From positions 42,929 to 106,928 of the forward strand of contig JAOWCC010000804.1 in the NCBI GenBank assembly GCA_030867875.1: DNA of 64,000 bases, given 5' to 3'. Source of the stretch: Actinernus sp. WN-2022. Its lineage: Eukaryota; Cnidaria; Anthozoa; Actiniaria; Actinernidae. Below are positions 22,867-33,607 of this stretch, in pieces (the first letter of the stretch is position 1; the number at the start of each line of letters is the position of its first letter). The notes beneath the pieces were generated by a model that did no database searches, was not told where the DNA came from, and worked only from the letters and a program-made list of their open reading frames with translations. Made by a program: the position numbers and the translations under genes.

Positions 22867-23410
22867 TTGGGCCGAATGGATGAAATACGAGAAAAATATC
22901 ATATCAAGTGCTTCCAAGAGAAGACTGGAAAACAAAGAAAGCTAAAATGCGAAGAAATAGATATTGGAATCTATAAGCCATCGGCTGTGCTGCATTTAAA
23001 ACATCCGAGGAGAACATCTTATTTTGGGTCAAGTTATTTCGTTCCAGCGAAGATATTGACCTAGCGGAAACGGTTCAAGCTGTCGAAGGATTTTTACTTA
23101 TAACCATCCACGTCTACTTAACAACAGGAGTAGTTATGTGCCAAGGCACCGCATACGAGGCATGGGCAAAGATTGAGTTTCCCAGATTACAGATGAAAGT
23201 AGAGAACTTAATGAATCTTAAAGATACTTCGGAGTCGTTGGATGAAGAGGTCACGCGCGACATGCTTGAGAACATGTTCAACACTTTATGTTATACTAAG
23301 AAAACAAAACAATTTACAGAGCCTGCAAGTTCACAATTCAATGAAAAACCCCAATAGCCTGTAGTTTTGGATCAACATATCCTTGAAACTGCAAAAGCAA
23401 CATACACATG
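22867..23410 (+). pseudogene. Broken ORF cluster carried by copy B
   Basis: Short frames encode MDEIREKYHIKCFQEKTGK...LKCEEIDIGIYKPSAVLHLKHP, then after a frame change AWAKIEFPRLQMKVENLMN and EEVTRDMLENMFNTLCYTKKTKQ. The same pieces occur at 29,050-29,595 in copy C with different indels. I do not recognise the protein. Shared coding-like sequence inside two element copies suggests a gene fragment captured or encoded by the family, now decayed. Confidence 0.5.
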
Positions 23411-23528
23411 AGTCAAATTCACACCGGAAGAGACGGAATTCTTTAGATTCTTCACGAGGGTAGCCGCGAGGCGGCGATCAGCGAACTTGATAAAGAACAG
23501 TAGAGAAATATAGTGATAGCTCCATCAC

Positions 23529-23648
23529 TAGCCTCCTCCGCAGGCATCTCTAATTTTTGAGGAAATCGGATTATGGGCTCCCTGTGGCAGACAGGTAACC
23601 CAATTCACGATTTTTTTAATCTGATAGAGATGCCTGCGGAGGAGGCTA
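23529..23648. mobile_element. Mutator-type MITE, 120 bp, 9-bp TSD
   Basis: Ends are 24-bp perfect inverted repeats beginning TAGCCTCCTCCGCAGG. CTCCATCAC flanks the element on both sides (23520-23528 and 23649-23657). The homologous site in copy F near 58,960 (GCTCCATCATAGGTGG) lacks the insertion. The 9-bp duplication points to a MULE-type transposase acting in trans. Confidence 0.9.
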
Positions 23649-24024
23649 CTCCATCACAGGATGGACAGGATACAACTTATAATTTGGGACAAATATAAAC
23701 ATACATTTGAGACAATCATCTATTAGTACTCGGAACCTGCAGTATAACAGAACAGCAGACTAAATTGCAAACGTGTGTTACATGAATAAGTAGTGTTTAC
23801 AGTAAAAGGTCAACTACTTAATTTACATACCAGAAAAAACAAAAATATTAAATTACATATATATACTAGAGGAGCAGAGAATGAAAGTCGCCGCGCTACC
23901 GGCCACTCCTAAAGACTGCTAATATTCAGCTAATAATTCTTCCCTTTGGTTATTACTAAGAGGATTTCAAATGAAAGTGTATTTCATCTTCAATCTCATG
24001 TGGCCCGAGTGAAAGCCCAGATGA

Positions 24025-24825
24025 GTCGAGTATCAGTATCAAGCAACTGATATACGCGTTCTGGCGTCCTGCTAACCGTAATTCGGTTTTAAACGCTTTT
24101 GTGCTTTCTTTTAACGCGCTTTGAGTTTTTTCGAGATTCCAGATACGTGTGATTTAGATCGATGGGAGAACGAAACCATGGGATTTCGTGCAAGACACAT
24201 TTTGATAGCTTGAACGGTCAGCGGTCAGCGTTGGAGATGGCGGGTGTATATTTCGCTCCTGCTAAATCCTAAACTAATTTTTTGTTAATAGCTTTGCTTT
24301 ATGTCTTTATGTGATAATTTTAACTATGGGAGAATCCCATTTGACGAGAGAGGTTTTAGAAGAAATCCTGGATATGAAACTCCAGCCATTTACATCAAAA
24401 CTTGAGGAGTTGAGCGACTCCATTGAAGGAATGATATTAGTGAAAATCATAGAAATCTCACCTCCAAAAAAGACTTTAAAAATGAAATTAAACAAAAACT
24501 TATTTCCAAATATTGATTTCTATTTTTATTAAAAACATTTTTTTTTTCTACATTTAGCCTCTAAGACTCGTCTCTTACACCGATTATTCTGTATATTGTA
24601 CTTGTAATGTATGCATCATGTAGTGCTCTGTGTATGTGTGCTTGACCCAATTCAACAATTTTAACCTATACATTCCTGGGATGCCTGACTCGATTAGTTT
24701 ATATTACTATTTCAGGTGTCCCAGTACTCTTGCTATTTAATTTTTCTATATATTTACATGTAAATCATTACTATAAGAGTACGAATAAAGTTGTTGTTGT
24801 TGTTGTTGTTGTTGTTGTTGAGTTG
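24025..24825 (+). mobile_element. LINE deletion derivative: ORF1 start joined to 3' UTR
   Basis: A 73-codon frame from 24,311, whose family-like start is MGESHLTREVLEEILDMKL at 24,326, looks like the N-terminus of a LINE ORF1 with a charged, coiled-coil-like helix. It runs into AT-rich 3' UTR and ends with CGAATAAAGTTG followed by (TTG)n at 24,789-24,820. EN and RT are absent, so this is an internally deleted copy. Confidence 0.5.
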
Positions 24826-26009
24826 GTTTTTATATACTGATTTTTCATCTTGTCAGTTATGAAGATAGGCAGCCTATTTGCAAAGTCTACAAAGGTAAGT
24901 CATGTTTGTTGAGATACGATGTATATACACTGACCTCGAACGGGTTGTTTAGTTAAGCAATGTTTTATACTGGTTGAGCGAGCTTGCAGTGTGAACGAGT
25001 ATATTGTACTTAGTGACACCAGCTGTAGTCTGTGTTAATCGTCATTACGGGCCAGATACTATTCAGAATAATATCCGGTTTCGTTTCAGTCACAATAACT
25101 TGTATATCCATTTTGGAGATACTTTTCTCGTAAAGCTGAGTTAGCGTCTGATCCGCATCGCCGCACCATACCTATATCCATTTATCATACATGCAAACTG
25201 GCCTCCAGTATTGACCTAGACGTTTTTGGTTCGGTTACTGGTCTTCAGAAGGTAAAAGCATTTCCTTTTCTTATCAGGAGCGTTCTAAAACGAAGACTAT
25301 CAACTGTTAAAGAGAGATGTTCATAGTCGGTTCGATCTAGAGACGTCTGCAGTTCGAACGAAAACATTCCGGACTGTTAATGTTAACGTATTACAATAAA
25401 ACCGCAAGTTGCAGAAATTGTATATGGCGCGCGGTTGTCGCGTTAATCAATGCAGCATGAATATTAATCTGAAACCGAGCAATATTTACATCCTTTTCAG
25501 AAATGACCAAGTCCTTCACTCGAGAAGATACAGAAACTGGTTGATAATCTGTCTATGTTGAGTTAGAGCTCAGAAATCGGTGAAACGTGGGATGGAAATG
25601 CTCTCTTAGTTCTTTAAATGGACTGCAAGCAAATGTCAGGTCTGATGAGTATCAAACTGTGGCAGCTTTGCACACTTTAGTGGCACCATTTGAAGATAAT
25701 AGATTTCCCTGATCCTGTCGGAAGACTGACAAATACTTCCTTTCCCCAGACAAAACTATACAAAGCTAGAACTTGTAGCTAACTCCCCCGCTCGCTTTTG
25801 GTCCTCGAATAGAGATGGCAGCTCTTTTCGCAGCCGGCTGCGCTACCGCAGATAAATTATTTTAAACTGTGAAAAAAGAGAATCGACACACTGGCAGAAC
25901 TGAAACATCGGAAGAAATCTCACTACGCATATCTCCTTCACTCCCCCCTCCCTCGGTCCATGCTGTGTTCAGGAAATTGTGCACTTTTTACATAATTATG
26001 CAAATCATA
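24826..26009. other. Gene-free stretch
   Basis: No supported exon, repeat boundary or ORF of note. Confidence 0.4.
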
Positions 26010-26445
26010 AATGGGGGTACTCTCTAAAAATAAGGATGGGGGTGTGCCACTGAGCCCTTGAAACCATTACCCTGTCTCAGGACAAGAAATTGTATTTTTG
26101 CGACCCGGCAAAAAAGGTACCCTGTTCTAGGCTAGAAACAACGAAAACATACCCTGTTCTAGGCAAAATGGCAAAACGATATCCTGTTCCAGACCAGGCT
26201 AGCGTCTGATATGCTACGCGCGAGATGTTGCGCTCCACTCGCCAAAACAGATAAACGGACTCGGCGTTTGCAGCGGCAAGGCCCGTGAATAACTCAAACC
26301 GTCTTGAGGCCCTTCCAAAAAAATTACGACCCTGTTCCAGACCAAATCAGTGATTTATATACCCTGTTCCAGGCTAAGAATTGTCAAAAACCATACCCTG
26401 TCGAGCGGCACGTAAGCACGTACCCGTATAGACCCCTCCGGGATC
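26010..26445 (-). repeat. Degenerate ACCCTGTTCYAGG repeat element
   Basis: The word CCCTGTTC(T/C)AG recurs at irregular spacing between GGGGGTACTC on the left and GTACCCGTATAGACCCCTCCGGG on the right. It is the reverse-orientation relative of 2,181-2,845. Confidence 0.55.
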
Positions 26446-26724
26446 ATACTGAACGAACAGAACCGGACCGATTCTAGACGAGAATACGTTATTAGTATAG
26501 ATTTTACTCTCTCTCTCTCTCGGATAGAGCCGGACGGCTGTTTTTTTTTTTTTGCAGGCTATGTATACATGATCGAAAATGTACGTAATCGTAAATGCAA
26601 GCGCGGCAATACTTATTTCAGTCTTTCAGTAAAGAGGCATCGAGAAGGAAGCAATGAAAGCTGTCAACGCTGATTTGGCTGTCTGCCAGCCTTCAGTATT
26701 CGAGAGCATAAGGCTGATCAATAG

Positions 26725-27243
26725 GGGTGCAAACATGGCGCGAAATAAAGTGTTTGTATCTTTTTTCTTTTTTCTTTAGTAATGTCGATCCATTTGTTTG
26801 CAAACAAGTGAGTCACTTTATATGTGAAGCTTTTGAGAGGAGAAATATCGTGTTACAAAGAACTGTATCATTTTTTTCTCTTCTCTAATCTCAGTGTGAT
26901 TGTATATTAATTAGGCAATACCATATATGGGAATGCTAATAAACTATTGTATTGTATGGGAAATCCGATGCCAAATAAAATCCGTAAAATCGAATTTCTG
27001 AAATATTCTTTAGATACAAATTTAAGATGTAAAAGATCAACTGATCGAAAATTGAGGATTGTAGCTGTGCTAGGAAGCGTGCAATCGTGTTTTCAGTTTT
27101 CCATACATTTGCCTGTAAAAACGAGTCAAAGTCCGGGGGAAAATTTACAGACAAATGCAATGTATAGAAAACTGAAAATACGATTTTATTTGGCATCGAA
27201 TTCCCAAACAAACAAGACTGTATTTCGCGCCATGTTTGCACCC
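26725..27243. mobile_element. MITE with GGGTGCAAACATGGCGCGAA ends
   Basis: The 23-bp ends, starting GGGTGCAAACATGGCGCGAA on the left, are perfect inverted repeats. A second inverted pair lies inside: GATGCCAAATAAAAT (about 26,968) with ATTTTATTTGGCATC (27,183), and TTTTCAGTTTTC with GAAAACTGAAAA. The overlapping ORFs on both strands (about 101 and 115 codons) are products of this symmetry. No target duplication is clear. Confidence 0.8.
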
Positions 27244-27569
27244 TTTCAAAATGGTGGAATTAACCGCGAACAGGTCTATGGGCTCCTTGGCTGATACGAA
27301 AGGTGGCTTTTTATTTTCAAGTATTCATCGGTGGCAGCTAAAGTGTCCTCTAAACTTGTCGGATTAGAATGCGTGGATTTGAAAACAGTTCTCCGACTCC
27401 ATTCATACGTCAGCTAGTCGTAGTTTTAATATAAATCTAGTTTCAGTGCCTCTGCAGCAAAATATTTTTCAGAAATTACACTTCAAAGAGTCCGGCTTGG
27501 AAGGATTAATTCCCGGATCCAAATTCCCTTTCTTATAAGGTATTGATATCGGCTCAACCGCCTGCAATC
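27244..27569. other. Gene-free stretch
   Basis: Nothing supported. Confidence 0.4.
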
Positions 27570-28065
27570 CTTAGTCTGCGTCGCATTAGCTTGCAATGCA
27601 TGCGTTTTATTTGGGAAACCGCAATATATTTGGACGAGGGAAAAACCACTAGAAACGAATGCATTGCAGGCTAGCGTCGCATCCGAACTGAACCCCGGTT
27701 AAGTCCGTCTGCGAAACAGCGACAGAAAGCTTGTTCTAGACCCCCAACGAAGTAACAGGATATATGTAGTCGATTCTGATTGGCTTTTACTAATGTTCAT
27801 CCTTACACGTCTTCTGACTGGCCATTCAACTGTCACCAGCCTCGAAGATTGTTATGATGGACAGTTAATGTCAGAGGCCGCTCGGTTGAAACTGTTCGTT
27901 TGTACGTGGTCTAATAAGCTGTTTACTTGAGATTTCTCGCCCAAGACGAGCTAGTGCTCTGTCGTCGTTTCCCTGTGTTTTACTATCGGAAAAGGTTAGG
28001 TTTATTTCAATTTCGGGTCAGGTTTTGAAGTAATGTAACGTAAAGACTGCCCGTAGTTTAGTGCG
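27570..28065 (+). repeat. Interspersed repeat, copy 2 of 3
   Basis: Contains GCGTCGCAT, GAACTGAACCCCGGTTAAGTC, GACAGAAAGCTTGTTC and TGATTGGCTTTTAC, shared with 10,500-10,720 and, inverted, with 32,565-32,785. An internal inverted pair around TTGCAATGCATGCG and CGAATGCATTGCAGG brackets about 70 bp at 27,590-27,670. Confidence 0.6.
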
Positions 28066-28660
28066 ACATGAAAGGAAACTTGCTCCAGTACTATTACTAT
28101 TATACATCAATGATATTTCAGACAATATTAGCTCTCAGATTCGTTTATTCGCTGACGACAGTATCATTTATAGAGAAATTAATACACATCAAGACCATAT
28201 TATTTTACAGGAAGACCTAAATAAGTTAAGCAAATGGGCCGAAACCTGGCAACTAAACTTTAATTTTTCCAAGTGCTACCACCTAGATGTTATCAACAAG
28301 AGAATTCCATATTCCTTCTGTTATGTAATGAATGGTAAATCCATTTCTAAAGTTTCCTCTACCAAATACTTAGGTGTCAACTTTACTAGTAATCTTAGCT
28401 GGAATCTTCATTGTGACACTATCTGTAAAAAGGCCAACAGCACTCTCGGTCTGCTTAGACGTATCCTTAGTGAATGTAGTACAAAGGTTAAATCTGGAGC
28501 TTATACTAGTTTAGTTCGCCCTCAACTTGAATATGCTTGTTCTGCTTGGAATCCACATACCAAACGTAATCTTAACAAAATTGAAATGGTTCAGCGCAGA
28601 GCAGCTCGTTTTGTCTTCAAAGATTACTCTAGATATAGCCATGTCACTCCTATGATAATT

Positions 28661-30447
28661 ACTCGGGCTGCCTGTGGCAGCACCGAGTCTTAAAATGCAA
28701 GTCGTTTTTTTTTTTTTTTTTTTTTTTGTTGGGTGTCGCAAAATTTCTGCGCATGCGTTAAAGGTCAAATTCACACCAATCAGATTGCACTGTGCTGGTC
28801 ACGCAACAATCGCCAGGTTAATTTATTTACATAATTTAATACAGTAAAGCAAGATGGCGGAAGACCCGCGAGGAACTTTCTCTCTAATTTGGAGTCTCAT
28901 CTCTCAAATGTAAGCGAAAGCCTTCCAACAGGCTCAGGATATTTCAACTGGCGCTATTGTCGGAGCCGAAGGACCGCGTTTTTTACCCAGATGGCCAGTG
29001 ATTTTATTATACGACACGTACGACGACCTGAAGCCAGTGTAGGGGCCAGGATCCGGAAAGCTAAAATTCGAAGAAATACATATTGGAATCTATAAGCCAT
29101 CGGCTCGCTGTGCTGCATTTAAAACATCCGAGGAGAACATCTTATTTTGGGTGAAGGCACTTCAAGACCAATATTATGAGTCTCTTAAAAACTGTCAGAG
29201 ATTTAAATTTACCGTAAGTTGGATCAGAGAGTATTGAGATCAAGTTATTTCGTTCCAGCGAGGATATTGACCTAGCGGAAACGGTACAAGCTGTCGAAGG
29301 ATTTTACTTATAATCATCCACGTCTACTTAACAACAGGACTAGTTATGTGCCAAGGCATGGGCAAAGATAGAGTTTCCCAGATTACAGATGAAAGTAGAG
29401 AACTTAATGAACGAAGAAACCGAGGTCACGCGCGACATGCTTGAGAACATGAACATGTTCAACACTTTATGTTATACTAAGAAAACAAAACAAATTACAG
29501 AGCCTGCAAGTTCACAAGTCAATGAAAACCCCCAAGAGCCTGTAGTTTTGGATCAACATATCCTTGAAACTGCAAAAGCAACATACACATGAGTCAAATT
29601 CACACCGGAAGAGACGGAATTCTTTAGATTCTTCACGAGGATAAAAATATTTGTTAGCCCGCAATATAAGAACTCTCTCGCTGCTTTAACGACCTTGATT
29701 TGTAACATGGAGGCTGACCTAACTGATATGGGTAATGAATTCTTACTCTCGTCACATCAAAACACGAATCAAGAAACCAAACTCAGTCATTTGGAAGAGA
29801 AATTAGTGCAGCAAGATAATATATACAAGACCGAAATCAAGATGCTGTCATCTCGAATATATTATTGACCTAGAAGTTGAAAATGGCGAGTTGAAAGCAG
29901 ATATAACTTAAAGCTGAGATCCGACTTTCAAACTTAAAAAAAAAATCAAGACTACAAAAAAGAAGACAATGTTCCGAGACTACCCAACCTACTGAAGCTT
30001 ATCAGTTTGTTCAAGAGCCATATTTCTTACATGACAACCCGATCCCTATTCATCAGAATACATTTTCTGTGCTAAATGACGAGAGTTTACAATCACCTGA
30101 CCGACAACCCACTACTAAAGAAAGGGACCATGAAGTACGGTAGTACGGTTAATTCTCGGGTTCAAAACAATGAATATATGCCTGCTCAAATGCAGTGTGT
30201 TAAACGAATAAGTAGTGTTTAAATTAAAAGGTCAACATACGAGAAAAAGAAAACTATTAAATTACATATATACTAGGGGAGCAGAGAATGAAAGTCACCG
30301 CGCTACTGGCCACTCCTAAAGACTGCTAAATTCAGCTAATAATTCTTCCCTTTGGTTAATATTAGAGGATTAAGAGGATTTCAAATGAAAGTGTATTTCA
30401 TCTTCAATCTAATGTGGCCCGAGTGAAAGCCCAGATGGGCTCTTGTT
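28661..30447 (+). mobile_element. Helentron-like element, copy C
   Basis: The complete ends are ACTCGG-GCTGCC-TGT-GGCAGC-A-CCGAGT at the 5' end (a near-perfect hairpin) and GCCCGAGTGAAAGCCCA GATGGGCTCTTGTT at the 3' end. Removing it joins ATG ATA ATT to CAA TTA GGA TGG in the LINE frame with no duplication or loss, a clean no-TSD insertion. It carries the broken ORF cluster shared with copy B and a 22-bp T-run after the 5' hairpin. Confidence 0.75.
29050..29595 (+). pseudogene. Broken ORF cluster carried by copy C
   Basis: Homologous to 22,867-23,410 in copy B: KIRRNTYWNL, then QMKVENLMN, EVTRDMLENMNMFNTLCYTKKTKQ and SSQVNENPQEPVVLDQHILETAKATY. Copy C extends into further decayed coding-like sequence (about 29,600-30,140) with PQYKNSLAALTTLICNMEADLT and LEEKLVQQDN, suggesting a coiled-coil-rich protein. 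Function unknown. Confidence 0.45.
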
Positions 30448-31111
30448 CAATTAGGATGGGTAACCTTAGAGCAGCGCAGGTTGCTATCCCAAGTGTCCTT
30501 GTTTTTTTAAGATCAACTGATCAGGGTCTCGTTGGTATTAAGTTCCCCCAGGAAGTTACAGCTCTGACTAGAGCATCCAGGCTACCAAATCCCTGGCCTT
30601 ACGGTCAGCTTCAATGTTTTACAAACGTATATAAGTTCTCTTTTTATCCTAGATCAATAGTAGTTTGGAATAATATTCCTCTTAGTACCAGACCAGTAAC
30701 TTTAGAAGAATTTAAGTCTATTGCCCTGCCATCCCTGGAGTCCCACTGAAATTCTCACTACTAGTATTATACATGTATACTAGTATATATATTATTTTAG
30801 TAATGTTTGTAATATTGTTACTGATTATAAATCTTTCACTATGCATAATTTCGTATACCGCCCTCCTAGTATAGTCTTGTACTGATTTAGGAGTAACTCA
30901 TTAAAGCATTAAAGCATTAAAGCATTGCTGAACACATTAAATAGAATCTGTCACAACAAAATGCTCGTTCGAGGAACACACAAACAAATCTCCCATGCAG
31001 CTATGTGCCACATCCGAACTCAACTCTTGTTCTAGCAAACGAATCTCGATTTCAAACTGATATTGTACAAATATCTTTGCTCTTCTCGACGTGTATAAAA
31101 GCCGCCTCATT

Positions 31112-32557
31112 ACTCGGGCTGCCTGTGGCAGCGCCGAGTCTTAAAATGCAAGTGGTTATTATTTTTTTTTTAATCAGTGTCAAACTGCTTCTGCGCATGC
31201 GTTAAAGGTCAAATTCTAACCAATCAGATTGCACTGTGCTGGTCACGCAAACAAAGGTTAGATTTCCTCAGGCGCGCTCAGATAAGAAAATTCAAAGCTC
31301 AGACTAGGCGAGACAAGGAGATATCAATTTCAAATAGTCATTGTCAGAAATCTATTCCATCGTGGGCAATGATGCAATACAACCTAAATTTGAGTCAGGT
31401 CCATGTTTTACGACAGAATAACCAGAGTCTTTCTACTGGATTCGGAGAGCTCGAGACATTATACAAGTCTGCTAATATGGGGAAAACTGAAACAAAAAAT
31501 GAACTTTGACGGCAGAAACCCTCATATTTCAGCCAAGCGGAATATTTACATGATCCGCTAAGATTTTTACAAATCTAATTAGTTAAGCAGATGTACGCAG
31601 TGTATGCCAACTGAAATGCTGTGCTCGTTTTGTGGTTACGGCTCAGTGGGGCGATTACACGAACAAGAAGCATGAACTGCCAGCAAAGAGAGAGGAATTG
31701 ATCGGAGACGTTAAATTACGTTACTGTGAAGAGGATCAAAATTCAAGTTTTGTAGCTTGAGACAGTCTGTCTTCTGCCGTGACTCGTGAGAGAAATTGGA
31801 AAAGATCTAGCTGTTTCATTCAGACACTGGCAAATTTATTGAAAGCTACGGGCTTACTTTATGAGATTATTATTCATTGTGGAATGAAAGGAAACAGGTT
31901 AGCTGAAAGTTAAGTTCGAGGTAGGCTTCGACTTTCATTCCGATTCAGTGCATATGTGCACGAAGGTGTCAGTTACGTAAGTACTGTAAGTAAACTCTTT
32001 TTGATTTGAATCAATTTCCTCTCAGTTTGTCTGTTAATGTACTTTTCCTTCTAATTATCGCTTTATTTAACATCTGTGATTTAGAGTATGCGTACCTCAG
32101 AATAAATTATTTGAAAGGTCAACTGAATTCTTGTGTCGATAAGCGCAAATGTTTTTTGTGAAACAGTCTGTGTATATGAGAAGCGGTTTAATAGAAGAGC
32201 TTTCTCATTTATAGGAATTACAATTTTTTTTCTTGCTATGAAATTTATGTTTCATTTCACATTTATTCATACAGTTTTAGCCGGACATTTCCCCGAGTTT
32301 TTGATCTATTTTCAATCAAATTCAAAGTCTGAATATGTCATTGTATTGCATTTATACACTTGAATTTGCCAGTATTCTGTTGTTCGAATCCTGCGTTATC
32401 ATAGTCATGCCATAAAAGCGATTAATAGACCAGTCTGTTTTTTTGACGTTCTCACTGGCGAGTAAAGCACGACTTGATACTAAGAGGATTTCAAATGAAA
32501 GTGTATTTCATCTTCAATCTCATGTGGCCCGAGTGAAAGCCCAGATGGGCTCTTGTT
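31112..32557 (+). mobile_element. Helentron-like element, copy D
   Basis: Starts ACTCGGGCTGCCTGTGGCAG and CGCCGAGTC (hairpin intact, one base changed), ends GCCCGAGTGAAAGCCCA GATGGGCTCTTGTT. The interior between about 31,270 and 32,470 differs from copies A-C, so the family keeps its ends and varies its cargo. A 110-codon ORF (31,177-31,509) is not recognisable. Confidence 0.7.
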
Positions 32558-32564
32558 TTGAAAT

Positions 32565-32785
32565 GTAAATTAGCCGTAAGTCGCACTGGTGACAGGCTGG
32601 TGACAGTTGAATGGCCAGTCAGAAAACGTGTAAGAATGAGCATTAGTAAAAGCCAATCAGAATCGACTATACATATATCCTGGTACTTCGTTGGGGGTCT
32701 AGAACAAGCTTCCTGTCGCTGTTTCGCAGACGGACTTAACCGGGGTTCAGTTCGGATGCGACGCAGGCTAGCTGATCCTGCATGG
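32565..32785 (-). repeat. Interspersed repeat, copy 3 of 3
   Basis: Reverse complement of the repeat at 27,670-27,915: CTGGTGACAGTTGAATGGCC, GTAAAAGCCAATCAGAATCG, CTTAACCGGGGTTCAGTTCGG. Confidence 0.65.
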
Positions 32786-33600
32786 GCAAGCAAAAACCAT
32801 ACTTATGACAGCAAGTATATAATACTTGAACATATTAAATCGAGAAAAGTAAACACCATTGAACACCATTAAGTTGAAAAGGACAAATGAAAATCCCCCG
32901 ATTCTGCCTAAGCTCAAACCATAAGGTAAAGGAGAACTGGGAAAAGATAAAGGAAGAAGTGAAGACGCTATTCAACAAGAATACGAGCAACAGATCGAGT
33001 TCTTTTTAAACCGAGCTGTTTAGAACTCACATTACAAGGAACGGACAGAAATGATCGAAACTGAATTTGTTCCGCCATAAAATTCAGACTGACATACTAA
33101 GCAATGCAAAACATCCCTGTAATAAACGATGAACTACTTACTGAATATATGTCCAGATTCAACCGTGTCGTACGTCTTAACTCTAGCTCTTTAACACGAT
33201 CCGCCTACAGCGCGGGTATCAGAACGTGCAATGCGCGCAGTTTCATATCAAATCCCCCAAGTTGTCAACTTTTAAATTAAATTATTTTGATTGATGGGCG
33301 TTGAATTTTGAGAGCGTGCTAACAGTCATACGGGAATTTATAATGTATGATCTGAGGCCAGTTAATAAAGACACATTCGTTCTCACGTATAGAGCTTTAA
33401 AAATTCAAAACATTATGCGCAGAATTTCACAAAGGTATGCACTGAATTGGCCGCATAATTTGACAATACTTTTCAGTTTGCGTTTTGAGCATTTTGATAC
33501 TTTGACAAGAAATTAAAATCAGCGAAAAGCAGTAGAGCGCTGTTTTTAACAATTTTATCACAGCCTCGCAGCCGGAGCTGGGTCAGTATCAGTTCTGAAT
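32786..33600. other. Gene-free stretch upstream of the Penelope-like ORF
   Basis: No supported exon. TTATTTGTTG units at 33,601-33,635 form a short direct repeat immediately before the ORF. A polypyrimidine stretch ending TTGCTTCAG at 33,670 could be a splice acceptor, which would place the true protein start upstream or at the ATG at 33,722. Confidence 0.4.
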
Positions 33601-33607
33601 TTGTTAT

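Larger units (their letters stand above)
22700..24024 (+). mobile_element. Helentron-like element, copy B, in tandem with A
   Basis: It begins directly after the end of copy A with GGCAGCACCGAGTCTTAAAA, the second half of the family's 5' hairpin, and ends GTGGCCCGAGTGAAAGCCCA GATGAG, truncated within the 3' hairpin. It carries a fragmentary ORF cluster (22,867-23,410) also present in copy C and a 120-bp MITE (23,529-23,648). Confidence 0.65.
28078..30930 (+). mobile_element. 5'-truncated LINE split by Helentron-like copy C
   Basis: The first part (28,078-28,660) encodes the RT palm and thumb: LLLYINDI, FADDSI (catalytic DD), LNFNFSKC, KYLGV, LEYACSAWNP, QRRAARFV. The reading frame stops at the insertion. 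The second part (30,448-30,750) resumes with QLGWVTLEQRR, then after a frameshift KFPQEVTALTRASRLPNPW and SIVVWNNIPL. The 3' UTR ends with AGCATTAA units at 30,902-30,930. The element is jockey/CR1-like, truncated just before the palm, and dead. Confidence 0.85.

Noticed and set aside
26936..27294. Two overlapping 100-115-codon ORFs on opposite strands
   Set aside because: Both are readings of the internal inverted repeat of the MITE at 26,725-27,243.
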